Positions 33,916-41,269 of a DNA stretch of 64,000 nucleotides are shown piece after piece. A program made the translations under genes and the position numbers. Within the stretch, counting starts at the first letter, position 1, and the number at the start of each line of letters is the position of its first letter. The DNA lies in assembly GCA_020638135.1 (NCBI GenBank), contig JACKJE010000011.1, positions 1 to 64,000 on the forward strand. Direction: 5' to 3'. Source of the DNA: Methylobacteriaceae bacterium (lineage in GTDB: Bacteria; Pseudomonadota; Alphaproteobacteria; Rhizobiales; Beijerinckiaceae). The notes under the pieces are model-generated. The model saw nothing but the letters and a program-made list of their open reading frames with translations. It made no database searches and had not been told where the DNA came from.

Positions 33916-35367
33916 ATGTCCTTTCTTTCCCGCCTGTTCGGCGCGCCGTCGCGCGAAGAAAAACGTTCGCGCGCAGGCGCCCTGCTCGCGCTGCACACGA
34001 TCGGCGCGGCGCGCTGGACGCCGCGCGATTATGTCGCGCTCACCCGCGAGGGGTTCGAGCGCAACGCCGTCGTGCATCGCTGCGTGCGCATGGTCGCCGA
34101 ATGCGCCGCCACCATTCCCTGGCGCCTCTACGAGGGCAGGGCTGAACTGACTTCGCATCCGCTGCTCGACCTTCTCGCGCGCCCCAACCCCGCGCAGACC
34201 TCGACCGATCTGATCGAGAGCCTCGTCGTCAATCTCCTGCTGTTCGGCAACGCCTATATCGAGGGCGCTGAGGTGGACGGGCAGGTGCGTGAAATCTACG
34301 CGCTGCGCAGCGACCGCATGACGGTCTCGCCCGGCCCCAATGGCTGGCCGGCGGCTTACGAATACATGTTTGCCGGCGACCGCGTGCGCTACGACATGCG
34401 CGGCGAGGGCGTCGAGCCGATCATGCACATCCGCCTCGGCCATCCGCTCGACGATCACTATGGCCTGCCGCCGCTCGCCGCCGCCCACGTCGCGATCGAC
34501 ACGCACAATGCCGCGGGCTTCTGGAACAAGGCGCTGCTCGACAATGCCGCGCGCCCCTCCGGCGCGCTGGTCTATGGCGCAAGCGACGGCGCGCAATTCA
34601 CCGACGCGCAATTCGATCGCCTGAAGAGCGAACTCGAAGAGAATTTTTCCGGCAGCGCCAACGCCGGCCGTCCGCTGCTGCTCGACGGCGGCCTCGACTG
34701 GAAGGCCTTGTCGCTCTCGCCCAAGGACATGGACTTCATCGAGGCCAAGGCAGCAGCGGCGCGCGAGATCGCGCTCTGCTTCGGCGTGCCGCCGCTGGTG
34801 CTCGGCCTGCCCGGCGACAACACGCGCGCGAATTACGTCGAAGCAAACGCCGCCTTCTGGCGCCAGGCCGTCATCCCCATGGTGCAGCGCCTGCAGCGCG
34901 CCTTCGAGCACTGGCTGCAGCCCGCCTGGCCGGGCTTGCGTTTCGATTACGATGTCGATCGCATCGATGCGCTCAGCGCGGAGCGCGCCGCCGAATGGGC
35001 GCGCGTGGATGCGGCGACGTTCCTGTCGCCGGACGAGAAGCGGGAGTTGTTGGGGTTTGCGGCGCGGAAAGCGCCGACCGCAAAGGGCGCTGTTGCGCCG
35101 GAGAGGAGATATTCCGCCGATCGACCTCGCGCGCCGGCCGGAACGGCCGAGGGCGGCCAATGGACATCCGGCGACGGTGGCGGCGGCGACTTGTCGAGTA
35201 TGCTTGCCGGATTGGTGATCCGGATATGCGTCGCCTTTGCTATTTCCCGTTTCACGGACGACTATGGCAATAAGTCGTACAAAGCAGAATACGAATGCCG
35301 CGGCGGGCAAACCATCACGCGAGAAAGTTTCGGTGAAGCGCCGGGGCTTATCCCGGATCCATTCTGA
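33916..35367 (+). CDS. GTA gene 3: portal protein with an unusual C-terminal extension
   Basis: 483 residues. Portal proteins form the ring through which DNA enters the capsid. Residues 1-395 are a normal HK97-type portal: NAVVHRCVRMVAECAATIPW, LLFGNAYIEGAEV, GLPPLAAAHVAIDTHNAAGF, ALCFGVPPLVLGLPGDNTRA and YVEANAAFWRQAVIPMVQRL. After residue 398 comes a linker, YSADRPRAPAGTAEGGQWTS, then glycine-rich sequence and a separate last 50 residues with FTDDYGNKSYKAEYECRGGQ and PGLIPDPF. The DNA for this tail is much lower in GC (about 50% against 75% within the portal core). The PAG-x-GGQW type of linker precedes toxin-like tails in other rhizobial proteins, so the tail may be an added effector-like domain. 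Function of the extension is unknown. Confidence 0.93.
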   Translation: MSFLSRLFGAPSREEKRSRAGALLALHTIGAARWTPRDYVALTREGFERNAVVHRCVRMVAECAATIPWRLYEGRAELTSHPLLDLLARPNPAQTSTDLIESLVVNLLLFGNAYIEGAEVDGQVREIYALRSDRMTVSPGPNGWPAAYEYMFAGDRVRYDMRGEGVEPIMHIRLGHPLDDHYGLPPLAAAHVAIDTHNAAGFWNKALLDNAARPSGALVYGASDGAQFTDAQFDRLKSELEENFSGSANAGRPLLLDGGLDWKALSLSPKDMDFIEAKAAAAREIALCFGVPPLVLGLPGDNTRANYVEANAAFWRQAVIPMVQRLQRAFEHWLQPAWPGLRFDYDVDRIDALSAERAAEWARVDAATFLSPDEKRELLGFAARKAPTAKGAVAPERRYSADRPRAPAGTAEGGQWTSGDGGGGDLSSMLAGLVIRICVAFAISRFTDDYGNKSYKAEYECRGGQTITRESFGEAPGLIPDPF

Positions 35368-35395
35368 TCTCTTATCGACACGCTGGGGTTGCGAC

Positions 35396-35764
35396 ATGCA
35401 ACAGGACAATGCATCGGATATGAAATATTTCGTGACGCCAGGAGTTGTTGAGTTGACGCCTGCGGCGTTGAAACTTGCGAGAGCTTTCGCGGATCATGTA
35501 GCGGGCGTGGACGGCGGGAACTGGATCGTGACCTTCGGCTGGTGCACTAGGCGCGCGCAGACTGATCGCGACGGCAAGACGACGGAATTTGGCCCTGGTC
35601 TCGATCTCGGCGCGCATCATGTCCGCAATGTTCCTGCGGAGGCGATCTGGGAGGCGGATGGAGTCAAATACGCCATGCAGATTCCCTCGGAAATTGTTGC
35701 GCGAGCCGAGAAGAAAATCATCGACGTCGATCCGCTCACCGCGACAGCAGTGCGCTTGCTCTGA
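35396..35764 (+). CDS. Small HesB/IscA-like protein following the portal extension
   Basis: 122 residues, low GC like the portal tail. The pattern LTPAALKLARAFADHV at the start, FGPGLDLGAHHV in the middle and WEADGVKYAMQIPSEIV near the end recalls the HesB/IscA iron-sulfur carrier fold, but the cysteines that bind iron in IscA are missing; one Cys is present in FGWCTRRAQ. So if the fold is right, it no longer carries a cluster. It is not a known GTA gene. Position directly behind a possible toxin-like tail suggests an immunity or partner role; this is speculation from arrangement. An internal ATG at 35420 (MKYFVTPG) is an alternative start. Confidence 0.6.
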   Translation: MQQDNASDMKYFVTPGVVELTPAALKLARAFADHVAGVDGGNWIVTFGWCTRRAQTDRDGKTTEFGPGLDLGAHHVRNVPAEAIWEADGVKYAMQIPSEIVARAEKKIIDVDPLTATAVRLL

Positions 35765-35802
35765 GGCCCGGCCGAATTGAGCTGAACGTCGATTGAGATG
35801 TC

Positions 35803-35991
35803 ATGAACGACCTCCTCGCCCTGATCGCCGCGCGCGGCGATCTCGCGCATATCGCGCTCTTCCTCTGGGCGAGCGTGGCCTCCACCATGCTGTGGTACGC
35901 GCTGCGCGAACTGGCGGCCTCCAATCGCCGCTTCGAATTTTTCCTGCGCGAGCTCGCGCGCTTCAACCGCCGCTTCGGCCGCGAGGGCTGA
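35803..35991 (+). CDS. Small GTA-associated membrane protein
   Basis: 62 residues: MNDLLALIAARGDLAHIALF, a single membrane helix to about residue 37 (LFLWASVASTMLWYALREL), then a basic amphipathic tail FEFFLRELARFNRRFGREG. It lies between portal and protease genes, where GTA clusters often hold one or two short genes (gene 3.5 in the Rhodobacter cluster). Role unknown. Confidence 0.65.
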   Translation: MNDLLALIAARGDLAHIALFLWASVASTMLWYALRELAASNRRFEFFLRELARFNRRFGREG

Positions 35992-35992
35992 C

Positions 35993-36145
35993 ATGACGTT
36001 TCGATTTTTTCATCGCGCGCGTCGCGCGTCGCACCGGCGCGATCCCGATCAATTGATCAAGGCCTTCTGGCGCACGCTCGAACGGTTGGCGCAGCACGAG
36101 CGCGCGGACCGTGAGCCGTCAGGCTCGCCGACGAGCGCGGAATGA
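35993..36145 (+). CDS. Very small basic GTA-associated protein
   Basis: 50 residues from the ATG at 35993: MTFRFFHRARRASHRRDPDQ, LIKAFWRTLERLAQHERADR. It starts two bases after the preceding stop, which supports translation as part of the operon. Its last residues (EPSGSPTSAE) are encoded by the left part of a palindromic repeat that has invaded the 3' end, so the natural C-terminus may have been altered. It may correspond to the small head-formation gene of other GTAs; not provable. Confidence 0.5.
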   Translation: MTFRFFHRARRASHRRDPDQLIKAFWRTLERLAQHERADREPSGSPTSAE

Positions 36146-36169
36146 AGCGAGCCTGAAGGCTCGCGGTCC
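36106..36169. repeat. BIME-like paired palindromic repeat, copy 2
   Basis: Left unit 36106-36128 (begins GGACCGTGAGCC) and right unit 36147-36169 (ends GGCTCGCGGTCC) are inverted copies of one another, each able to fold on its own, with 18 bases between. The right unit is identical to that of the copy at 40249-40271. Confidence 0.8.
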
Positions 36170-36189
36170 GAATTTCCCGGAGTTCACTC

Positions 36190-36815
36190 ATGGCATTTGC
36201 AGACCGCGCCAGCATGGCGCGAGCGCTGACGCGCGCGCTCACGCAAGAAACGCCGCGAGCGCTGCGCGCGCGCCGGAAAGCAAACGCGCGCCGCTCGCGC
36301 TCGGCGAAGTCAGCGCGACCGGATTGTTCGAGGGCTACGCCAGCCTGTTCGGCGTCGCCGATCTCGGCGGCGACGTCGTGCTGGCCGGCGCCTTTCGCGA
36401 TTCTCTGCGCAAGCGCGGCGCAGATCGCGTCAAGATGCTGTGGCAGCACGACCCCGCCGAGCCGATCGGCGCGTGGCTTTCGGTCGAAGAAGACACGCGC
36501 GGTCTCAAGGTCAAGGGCCGTCTCAACCTCGACGTGTCTCGCGCCCGCGAAATTCTCGCGCTGATGCGCGAGGGCCAGGTCGACGGCCTCTCCATCGGCT
36601 TCCGCACCCTGCGCGCGACGCAGGACCGCAAGACCGGCCTGCGTCATCTGCAGAAACTCGATCTCTGGGAAATCTCGCTCGTCACCTTCCCCATGCTGCC
36701 GCAGGCGCGCGTGACCCAGGTGAAGAGCAATCCTCTTGCGCCCCAAGGCGCTGACCCGCGTTTCGCCGTCCGGCGCGGGACGTCTTCGCGCGACGGCGCA
36801 TCTGTTGTGAGGTGA
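36190..36815 (+). pseudogene. GTA gene 4: HK97-family prohead protease, frameshifted at the start
   Basis: About 208 residues. The maturation protease that trims the capsid protein during head assembly. The first 25 residues from the ATG at 36190 (MAFADRASMARALTRALTQE) are in one frame; after an indel near 36265 the rest is in another: ATGLFEGYASLFGVADLGGD, GAFRDSLRKRGADRVKMLWQ, HDPAEPIGAWLSVEEDTRGL with the catalytic His, and VDGLSIGFRTLRATQDRKTG with the Ser, then DLWEISLVTFPMLPQARV. These are the core motifs of the U35 family. The second frame is open from 36111 upstream, so a near-complete protein could still be made from an alternative start; an indel error is more likely. Confidence 0.85.
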
Positions 36816-36820
36816 AATCA

Positions 36821-38053
36821 ATGCACGATCTCGAAAACAAGTCCTACGCTTCGGAGGCCGCCGCCTTCGAGGATCTGCACCGCGCTTTCGCGGCCTTCCG
36901 CGAAACCAACGACGAACGGCTCGGCCAGATCGAGCGTCGCCTGACGTCGGACGTGATCACCGAAGAAAAGCTGACGCGCATCGATCGCGCGCTCGACGAG
37001 ACCAAGAGCCGTCTCGACCGCTTCGCGCTGGAAAACGCGCGGCCGCGCCTCGGCGGCTCGGTCAAGACCGATCACGTCGAACGCGAGCACAAGGCGGCCT
37101 TCGGCCTCTACATGCGCGCCGGCGAGGCGGGCGGCCTCAAGGCGATCGAGCAGAAGGCGATGAGCCGCGGCTCGGGCCCGGACGGCGGCTATCTCGTGCC
37201 CGTGCCGGCCGAACGCGAAATCCTGCGCCGCATGTCCACGGTCTCTCCGATCCGCGCCATCGCCAATGTCGTGGAAATTTCCGGCCAGTCGCTGAAGCGC
37301 GCCTTCTCCACGACTGGTCCGGCCTCGGGTTGGGTGGCGGAAACCGATCCGCGCCCGCAATCCGCCAACCAGCAGATCGCGGATCTGACCTTCCCGGCCA
37401 TGGAGCTCTACGCCATGCCGGCGGCGACGCAGACGCTGCTCGACGACGCCGTCGTCGACATCGAGCAGTGGATCGCCGACGAAGTCGCGGTCGTCTTCGC
37501 CGAGCAGGAAGGCGCGGCTTTCGTGTCGGGCGACGGCGTCAACAAGCCCAAGGGTTTTCTGGCCTACACGACGACGCCGCAGGCCACCTGGTCCTTCGGC
37601 AATATCGGCTACGTTGCGACCGGCGTGTCCGCGAACTTCCCGGCCTCCAACCCGTCCGACGTGCTCTACGATCTCGTCTATGCGCTCAAGGCGGGCTTCC
37701 GCCAGAATGCGCGCTTCGTCGTCAATCGCAAGACGCAGGCCGCGATCCGCAAGTTCAAGACCTCGACCGGCGAATATATCTGGGAGCCGCCGGCGACGCT
37801 GGGCGCGCAGGCGACGCTGATGAACTTCCCCGTCGTCGAGGCCGAGGACATGCCGGATATCGCGGCCAATTCGCTCTCGCTCGCCTTCGGCGATTTCGAA
37901 CGCGGCTATGTCGTGGTCGATCGCGTCGGCGTGCGCGTGTTGCGCGATCCCTATTCGGCCAAGCCCTACGTGCTGTTCTACACGACCAAGCGCGTCGGCG
38001 GCGGCGTGCAGAATTTCGACGCGATCAAGCTTATGAAGTTCGGCGTGTCGTAA
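36821..38053 (+). CDS. GTA gene 5: HK97-fold major capsid protein
   Basis: 410 residues. An N-terminal coiled-coil delta domain (about residues 1-85: FEDLHRAFAAFRETNDERLG and following) is removed by the protease after assembly, as in other HK97 capsids. The shell domain starts near SRGSGPDGGYLVPVPAEREI and contains MSTVSPIRAIANVVEISGQS, FPAMELYAMPAATQTLLDDA, IADEVAVVFAEQEGAAFVSG, DGVNKPKGFLAY and YVLFYTTKRVGGGVQNFDAI. The sequence is very close in pattern to known GTA capsids. The ATG at 36821 follows GAGGTG; a GTG three codons earlier is less likely. Its TAA directly abuts the stop of the convergent serine protease gene. Confidence 0.96.
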   Translation: MHDLENKSYASEAAAFEDLHRAFAAFRETNDERLGQIERRLTSDVITEEKLTRIDRALDETKSRLDRFALENARPRLGGSVKTDHVEREHKAAFGLYMRAGEAGGLKAIEQKAMSRGSGPDGGYLVPVPAEREILRRMSTVSPIRAIANVVEISGQSLKRAFSTTGPASGWVAETDPRPQSANQQIADLTFPAMELYAMPAATQTLLDDAVVDIEQWIADEVAVVFAEQEGAAFVSGDGVNKPKGFLAYTTTPQATWSFGNIGYVATGVSANFPASNPSDVLYDLVYALKAGFRQNARFVVNRKTQAAIRKFKTSTGEYIWEPPATLGAQATLMNFPVVEAEDMPDIAANSLSLAFGDFERGYVVVDRVGVRVLRDPYSAKPYVLFYTTKRVGGGVQNFDAIKLMKFGVS

Positions 38054-38779
38054 TCACCGCCACCCCGCCATCGTCTGCGCGATCCAGGCGCGATAGGGCG
38101 CGACGCGCACGGCCTGTGTAAGGCCGCCACAGCCGCGCCCCTTCTGTCCCTGCGCGAAGGCGACGATGCCGACGAGCGCGCCGTTCGCGAAGACCGGCGC
38201 GCCGGAATCGCCGGTGCAGGCGCCGGCGCCGTCGGCGCTGTCGAGCCACAGCAGCACTTTCGACAAGGGCGCGCGCAGCGACAGCCGCGCGCGCCGCAAC
38301 ACGCCCGATGTCGAGGCGACGCCGGGTTTCGCGACGCCGAAGCCGGCGACGTCGAATGCAGCGCCGATTTCGTTCGCGGCTTCTCCGATTGCGACCGGAG
38401 CGAAGGACGAGGGCAGGGGCTCTTTGGTTTCGAGCAGCGCGAGATCGATCGATCTTGCGCGCGCAGCGACGGCGTCGGCGCGAAAGCCCGGATGCCGCGC
38501 GACGCGCGCGACTTCCATCAGCACCGGAGCGCCTGAGCCGTCGCGGAAATGCACGCGCGTCGCCTGGGGCGCGGCGACGCAATGCGCGGCGGTGAGAACG
38601 ACATTCGGCGCGAGCACGGCGCCGCTGCAGAAACCGGCGCCGCGCCCGCTCTGGGCGAGCGCCATCACGACATGCGGCGCATAGGCGCCGGCCTCGCTCG
38701 TCGGACCGACGAGCGCGGCGGTCGGGCCGCACGACAGCGCGAGCGCGGCAAGACAGAGGATTTGGCGTGCACGGGACAT
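38054..38779 (-). CDS. Secreted trypsin-like serine protease (S1) on the opposite strand within the GTA cluster
   Basis: 241 residues from the ATG at 38779 with a signal peptide (ARQILCLAALALSCGPTAAL). The chymotrypsin triad is complete: His in VVLTAAHCVAA, Asp in RSIDLALLETK and Ser in GACTGDSGAPVFANG. FCSGAVLAPNVVLTA and a pair of cysteines (FCSG and AHC) support an active periplasmic or secreted enzyme. It lies between capsid and gene 6, transcribed against the cluster, touching the capsid stop and ending near the gene 6 start. It is not part of the canonical GTA set. An ATG at 38794 is an alternative start. Whether it serves the particles, for example on the recipient surface, or merely sits there is open. 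Confidence 0.9.
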   Translation of the reverse strand: MSRARQILCLAALALSCGPTAALVGPTSEAGAYAPHVVMALAQSGRGAGFCSGAVLAPNVVLTAAHCVAAPQATRVHFRDGSGAPVLMEVARVARHPGFRADAVAARARSIDLALLETKEPLPSSFAPVAIGEAANEIGAAFDVAGFGVAKPGVASTSGVLRRARLSLRAPLSKVLLWLDSADGAGACTGDSGAPVFANGALVGIVAFAQGQKGRGCGGLTQAVRVAPYRAWIAQTMAGWR

Positions 38780-38826
38780 GGCTCCTTCTGCCATGCTCGT
38801 GCGCGCTGCGAAAGCAGGGACGAGAC

Positions 38827-39450
38827 ATGATGCAGTCGATCCTGATCGCGCCGCCCGCGGCCGAACCCGTATCGCTGGCGGAGGCGCGCGCCTGGTTGCG
38901 CGTCGACACGAACGACGAGGACAGCGCCATCGCGTCGCTGATTTCAGCCGGCCGCCTGCTGGTGGAATCGGCGACGCGCCGCGTGCTAGTCACGCAGACT
39001 TGGCGCCTCACGCTCGACGCCTGGCCGAATGCGGGCGCGGACGGAGGCTGGACGTTGCTGTCGACGCGGCCGGCCGCCCTGCCGGGCGAAGTCGTCCTTC
39101 CACTCGTGCCGGTTCAGTCGGTCGCGGCGATCCGCATCTATGATTCCATAGGCGTGTCGCAGACGCTGCCGACATCGAGCTGGCGCCTCGTCGGCGCGCC
39201 CGAGCGCGCGCGCATCGCCTTTTCCATCACGCCGCCGCAGCCAACGGCGACCGTGGCCGGCATCGAGATCGATGTCGTCGCCGGCTACGGCGATCCGCAG
39301 GACACGCCCGCGCCTTTGCGTCACGCAATCCTGTCGCTGGTTTCGTACTGGTTCGACAATCGCGGCGATGTCGCCGCCGCCGACGCGAACAATCTGCCGC
39401 CGCGCGCCGCCGCGCTGATCGCGCCGTTCCGGCGCGGGAGGCTGGCGTGA
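38827..39450 (+). CDS. GTA gene 6: head-tail connector (adaptor)
   Basis: 207 residues. It matches the adaptor that sits below the portal. Features: PVSLAEARAWLRVDTNDEDS at the N-terminus, a helical hairpin (IASLISAGRLLVESATRRVL), WRLTLDAWPN, IRIYDSIGVSQTLPTSSWRL and HAILSLVSYWFDNRGDV near the end. This layout is shared with phage head-tail connector proteins of the HK97 gp6 type. It resumes the cluster after the inverted protease gene. Its stop overlaps the GTG start of gene 7 by four bases. Confidence 0.88.
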   Translation: MMQSILIAPPAAEPVSLAEARAWLRVDTNDEDSAIASLISAGRLLVESATRRVLVTQTWRLTLDAWPNAGADGGWTLLSTRPAALPGEVVLPLVPVQSVAAIRIYDSIGVSQTLPTSSWRLVGAPERARIAFSITPPQPTATVAGIEIDVVAGYGDPQDTPAPLRHAILSLVSYWFDNRGDVAAADANNLPPRAAALIAPFRRGRLA

Positions 39451-39779
39451 GCCGGCTCGTCCGCGAAGGCGAACTGCGCGCGCGCGCGCTGCTGGAGGCG
39501 CCCGTCGATTCCGTCGACGATGCAGGTTCGCTTGTGCGTGTGTGGCAGCCCATCGCCTCGGTCTGGACGAAAATCGCGCCGCGGCGCGGCGCGGAAGTCT
39601 TCGTCGCCGGCGAGCAGGAAAGCGTGCTGACGTCAGAAGTCGTCATGCGCTGGCGGCCGGATGTCGCAAGCCCCATGCGCTTTCGCGTCGGCGCGCGCGC
39701 GCTGCTCATCCGCGCGGCCTTCGATCCCGATGGCCAGCGTCGTTTTCTCGTCTGCATCTGCGAGGAATTCGCAGCCTGA
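39447..39779 (+). CDS. GTA gene 7: head-tail joining (stopper) protein
   Basis: 110 residues. A phage head-tail adaptor/stopper with the usual beta-rich content: VWQPIASVWTKIAPRRGAEV, VLTSEVVMRWRPDVASPMRF and ARALLIRAAFDPDGQRRFLV. The pattern of a central W-x-x-I followed by R-x-R-P is characteristic of this family. The GTG start overlaps the stop of gene 6 (GTGA), marking coupled translation. Position between adaptor and terminator supports the call. Confidence 0.82.
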   Translation: MSRLVREGELRARALLEAPVDSVDDAGSLVRVWQPIASVWTKIAPRRGAEVFVAGEQESVLTSEVVMRWRPDVASPMRFRVGARALLIRAAFDPDGQRRFLVCICEEFAA

Positions 39780-39797
39780 CAAACTCGCAGGTGTCCC

Positions 39798-40205
39798 ATG
39801 TCCTCGCCCGTTCTCGCGCTTCGGCGCGCCGTTCTCGCTGCTCTGTCGTCGGACGGCGCGTTGACCGCGCTGCTCGGCGGCGCGCATGTCTATGACGAAG
39901 CCCCGCCCGGCGCGCCCGCGCCGCGCATCGCCTTCTCGGATGCGCAAGCGCGCGACTGGTCTGCGCAGGACTCGCGCGGCGCCGAGCAGGTTTTCGTCGT
40001 CACGGTCTGGTCCGATGCGCGCGGCATGCGCGAGGCGCTCGATGTAGCCGATCGCGTGATCGCGCTGCTCGACGAAGCCGCGTTGACGCTGGCCGGCCAC
40101 AAGTTGATCGACCTGCGCTTCCTCGCCCTGGCGACGCGGCGCGAACAGAACGGCCGCTACGCGCGCGCCGACATCCGGTTCCGCGCGACGACAGAAGCGA
40201 TTTGA
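39798..40205 (+). CDS. GTA gene 8: tail terminator (DUF3168)
   Basis: 135 residues of the DUF3168 family: MSSPVLALRRAVLAALSSDG, LTALLGGAHVYDEAPPGAPA, RIAFSDAQARDWSAQDSRGA, VFVVTVWSDARGMREALDVA and LDEAALTLAGHKLIDLRFLA. In GTAs and siphophages this protein caps the tail tube where it meets the head. Intact; 18 bases after gene 7. A palindromic repeat follows. Confidence 0.9.
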   Translation: MSSPVLALRRAVLAALSSDGALTALLGGAHVYDEAPPGAPAPRIAFSDAQARDWSAQDSRGAEQVFVVTVWSDARGMREALDVADRVIALLDEAALTLAGHKLIDLRFLALATRREQNGRYARADIRFRATTEAI

Positions 40206-40206
40206 T

Positions 40207-40271
40207 GGACCGCGAGCCTTCAGGCTCGCAATTTCTCGATCCGGCGATGCGAGCCTGAAGGCTCGCGGTCC
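40207..40271. repeat. BIME-like paired palindromic repeat, copy 3
   Basis: Left unit 40207-40229 (begins GGACCGCGAGCCTTCAGG) and right unit 40249-40271 are exact inverted copies, separated by 19 bases, between genes 8 and 9. It fills most of this intergenic space and ends just upstream of the gene 9 ribosome-binding site. Confidence 0.85.
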
Positions 40272-40288
40272 AATTCAAGGAGAAACAC

Positions 40289-40699
40289 ATGGCCGCCCAG
40301 AAAGGCAAGGATCTGCTCGTCAAGATCGACGACGGGACAGGCGTCTTCGTGACGATCGCAGGCTTGCGCACGCGCCGGCTCTCGCTCAATGCGGATACGG
40401 TCGATGCGACGGATGCTGAATCCGTCGGCCGCTGGCGCGAGCTGCTCGGCGGCGCCGGCGTGCGGCGCGCGAGCCTTGCCGGCAATGGCGTCTTCAAGGA
40501 TCAGGCTTCCGACGCGCTGGTGCGCCAGGTGTTTTTCGATGGGGCGATCCGCAATTGGCAGATCGTCATTCCCGACTTCGGCGTGATCGCCGGCCCGTTC
40601 CAGATCTCGAGCCTCGACTGGCGTGGCGAACATGCCTCCGAAATCACCTTCGACATCGCGCTGGAATCGGCCGGCGCGCTGACCTTCGCGGCGCTCTGA
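40289..40699 (+). CDS. GTA gene 9: major tail (tube) protein
   Basis: 136 residues of the TP901-1-type tail tube family: GKDLLVKIDDGTGVFVTIAG, TRRLSLNADTVDATDAESVG, WRELLGGAGVRRASLAGNGV, FKDQASDALVRQVFFDGAIR and GPFQISSLDWRGEHASEITF. Rings of this protein stack to make the tail tube. AAGGAG stands eight bases before the ATG, the best ribosome-binding site in the cluster, as expected for the most abundant tail protein. Confidence 0.93.
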   Translation: MAAQKGKDLLVKIDDGTGVFVTIAGLRTRRLSLNADTVDATDAESVGRWRELLGGAGVRRASLAGNGVFKDQASDALVRQVFFDGAIRNWQIVIPDFGVIAGPFQISSLDWRGEHASEITFDIALESAGALTFAAL

Positions 40700-40702
40700 G
40701 CC

Positions 40703-41050
40703 ATGGCGAATGTGTTGCGCGGCGAGATCGAAGCCGAGATCGGCGGCGAGCGCCGCACCCTCTGTCTCACGCTCGGGGCGCTCGCCGAACTCGAGGCCGC
40801 CTTCGGCGCCGGAGACGTGATCGCGCTCGCAGAACGCTTCCAGCGCGGCGGGCTTTCCGCGCGCGACCTGGTGATCATCATCGCGAGCGGCCTGCGTGGC
40901 GCGGGCGCCGCCGTCAGCGACGACGAGGTCGCCGCGATGCGCGTCGCGGGCGGACTCAACGCTTATGTGCGGATCGCGGCCGATCTGATCGCCGCGACAT
41001 TCGGCGGGCCGGCTGAAGCGCCGCGCCCTCCGGCGCCGCAGGACGCCTGA
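40703..41050 (+). CDS. GTA gene 10: tail assembly chaperone, part 1
   Basis: 115 residues of the GTA gp10 family: ANVLRGEIEAEIGGERRTLC, LTLGALAELEAAFGAGDVIA, LAERFQRGGLSARDLVIIIA, GLRGAGAAVSDDEVAAMRVA and AYVRIAADLIAATFG. In Rhodobacter GTA this gene and the next short one supply tail assembly chaperones that keep the tape measure protein soluble. It starts three bases after gene 9 and its stop overlaps the probable start of the next short gene. Confidence 0.92.
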   Translation: MANVLRGEIEAEIGGERRTLCLTLGALAELEAAFGAGDVIALAERFQRGGLSARDLVIIIASGLRGAGAAVSDDEVAAMRVAGGLNAYVRIAADLIAATFGGPAEAPRPPAPQDA

Positions 41051-41265
41051 CAACGGAAACCACGCATCCCTCCCGTGCGAAATTTCCGTGGCCCGAAGCC
41101 ATGCGCTTCGGCCTGGGCGTCCTGCGGCTTGCCCCGCGCCAATTCTGGGAGACGACGCCGCGCGAATTGCACGCCGCGGCGCAGGGCCTGTTCGGCGCGC
41201 GCGACGATGTCGCGCCGTCGCGCGAAAAACTCGACGCGCTGATGCGCGCCTTTCCGGATCGGTGA
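41047..41265 (+). CDS. GTA gene 10.1: short phage tail assembly chaperone
   Basis: The frame ends at the TGA at 41263-41265 and encodes FPWPEAMRFGLGVLRLAPRQ, FWETTPRELHAAAQGLFGAR and REKLDALMRAFPDR, an unmistakable match to the short chaperone that follows gene 10 in GTA clusters (rcc01693-like). The start is uncertain: the first ATG in frame is at 41101, inside the conserved part, while a CTG at 41047 overlaps the gene 10 stop (CTGA) and gives about 72 residues. Translational coupling from this non-standard codon is an inference. Confidence 0.8.
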   Translation: MTTETTHPSRAKFPWPEAMRFGLGVLRLAPRQFWETTPRELHAAAQGLFGARDDVAPSREKLDALMRAFPDR

Positions 41266-41269
41266 CAAG

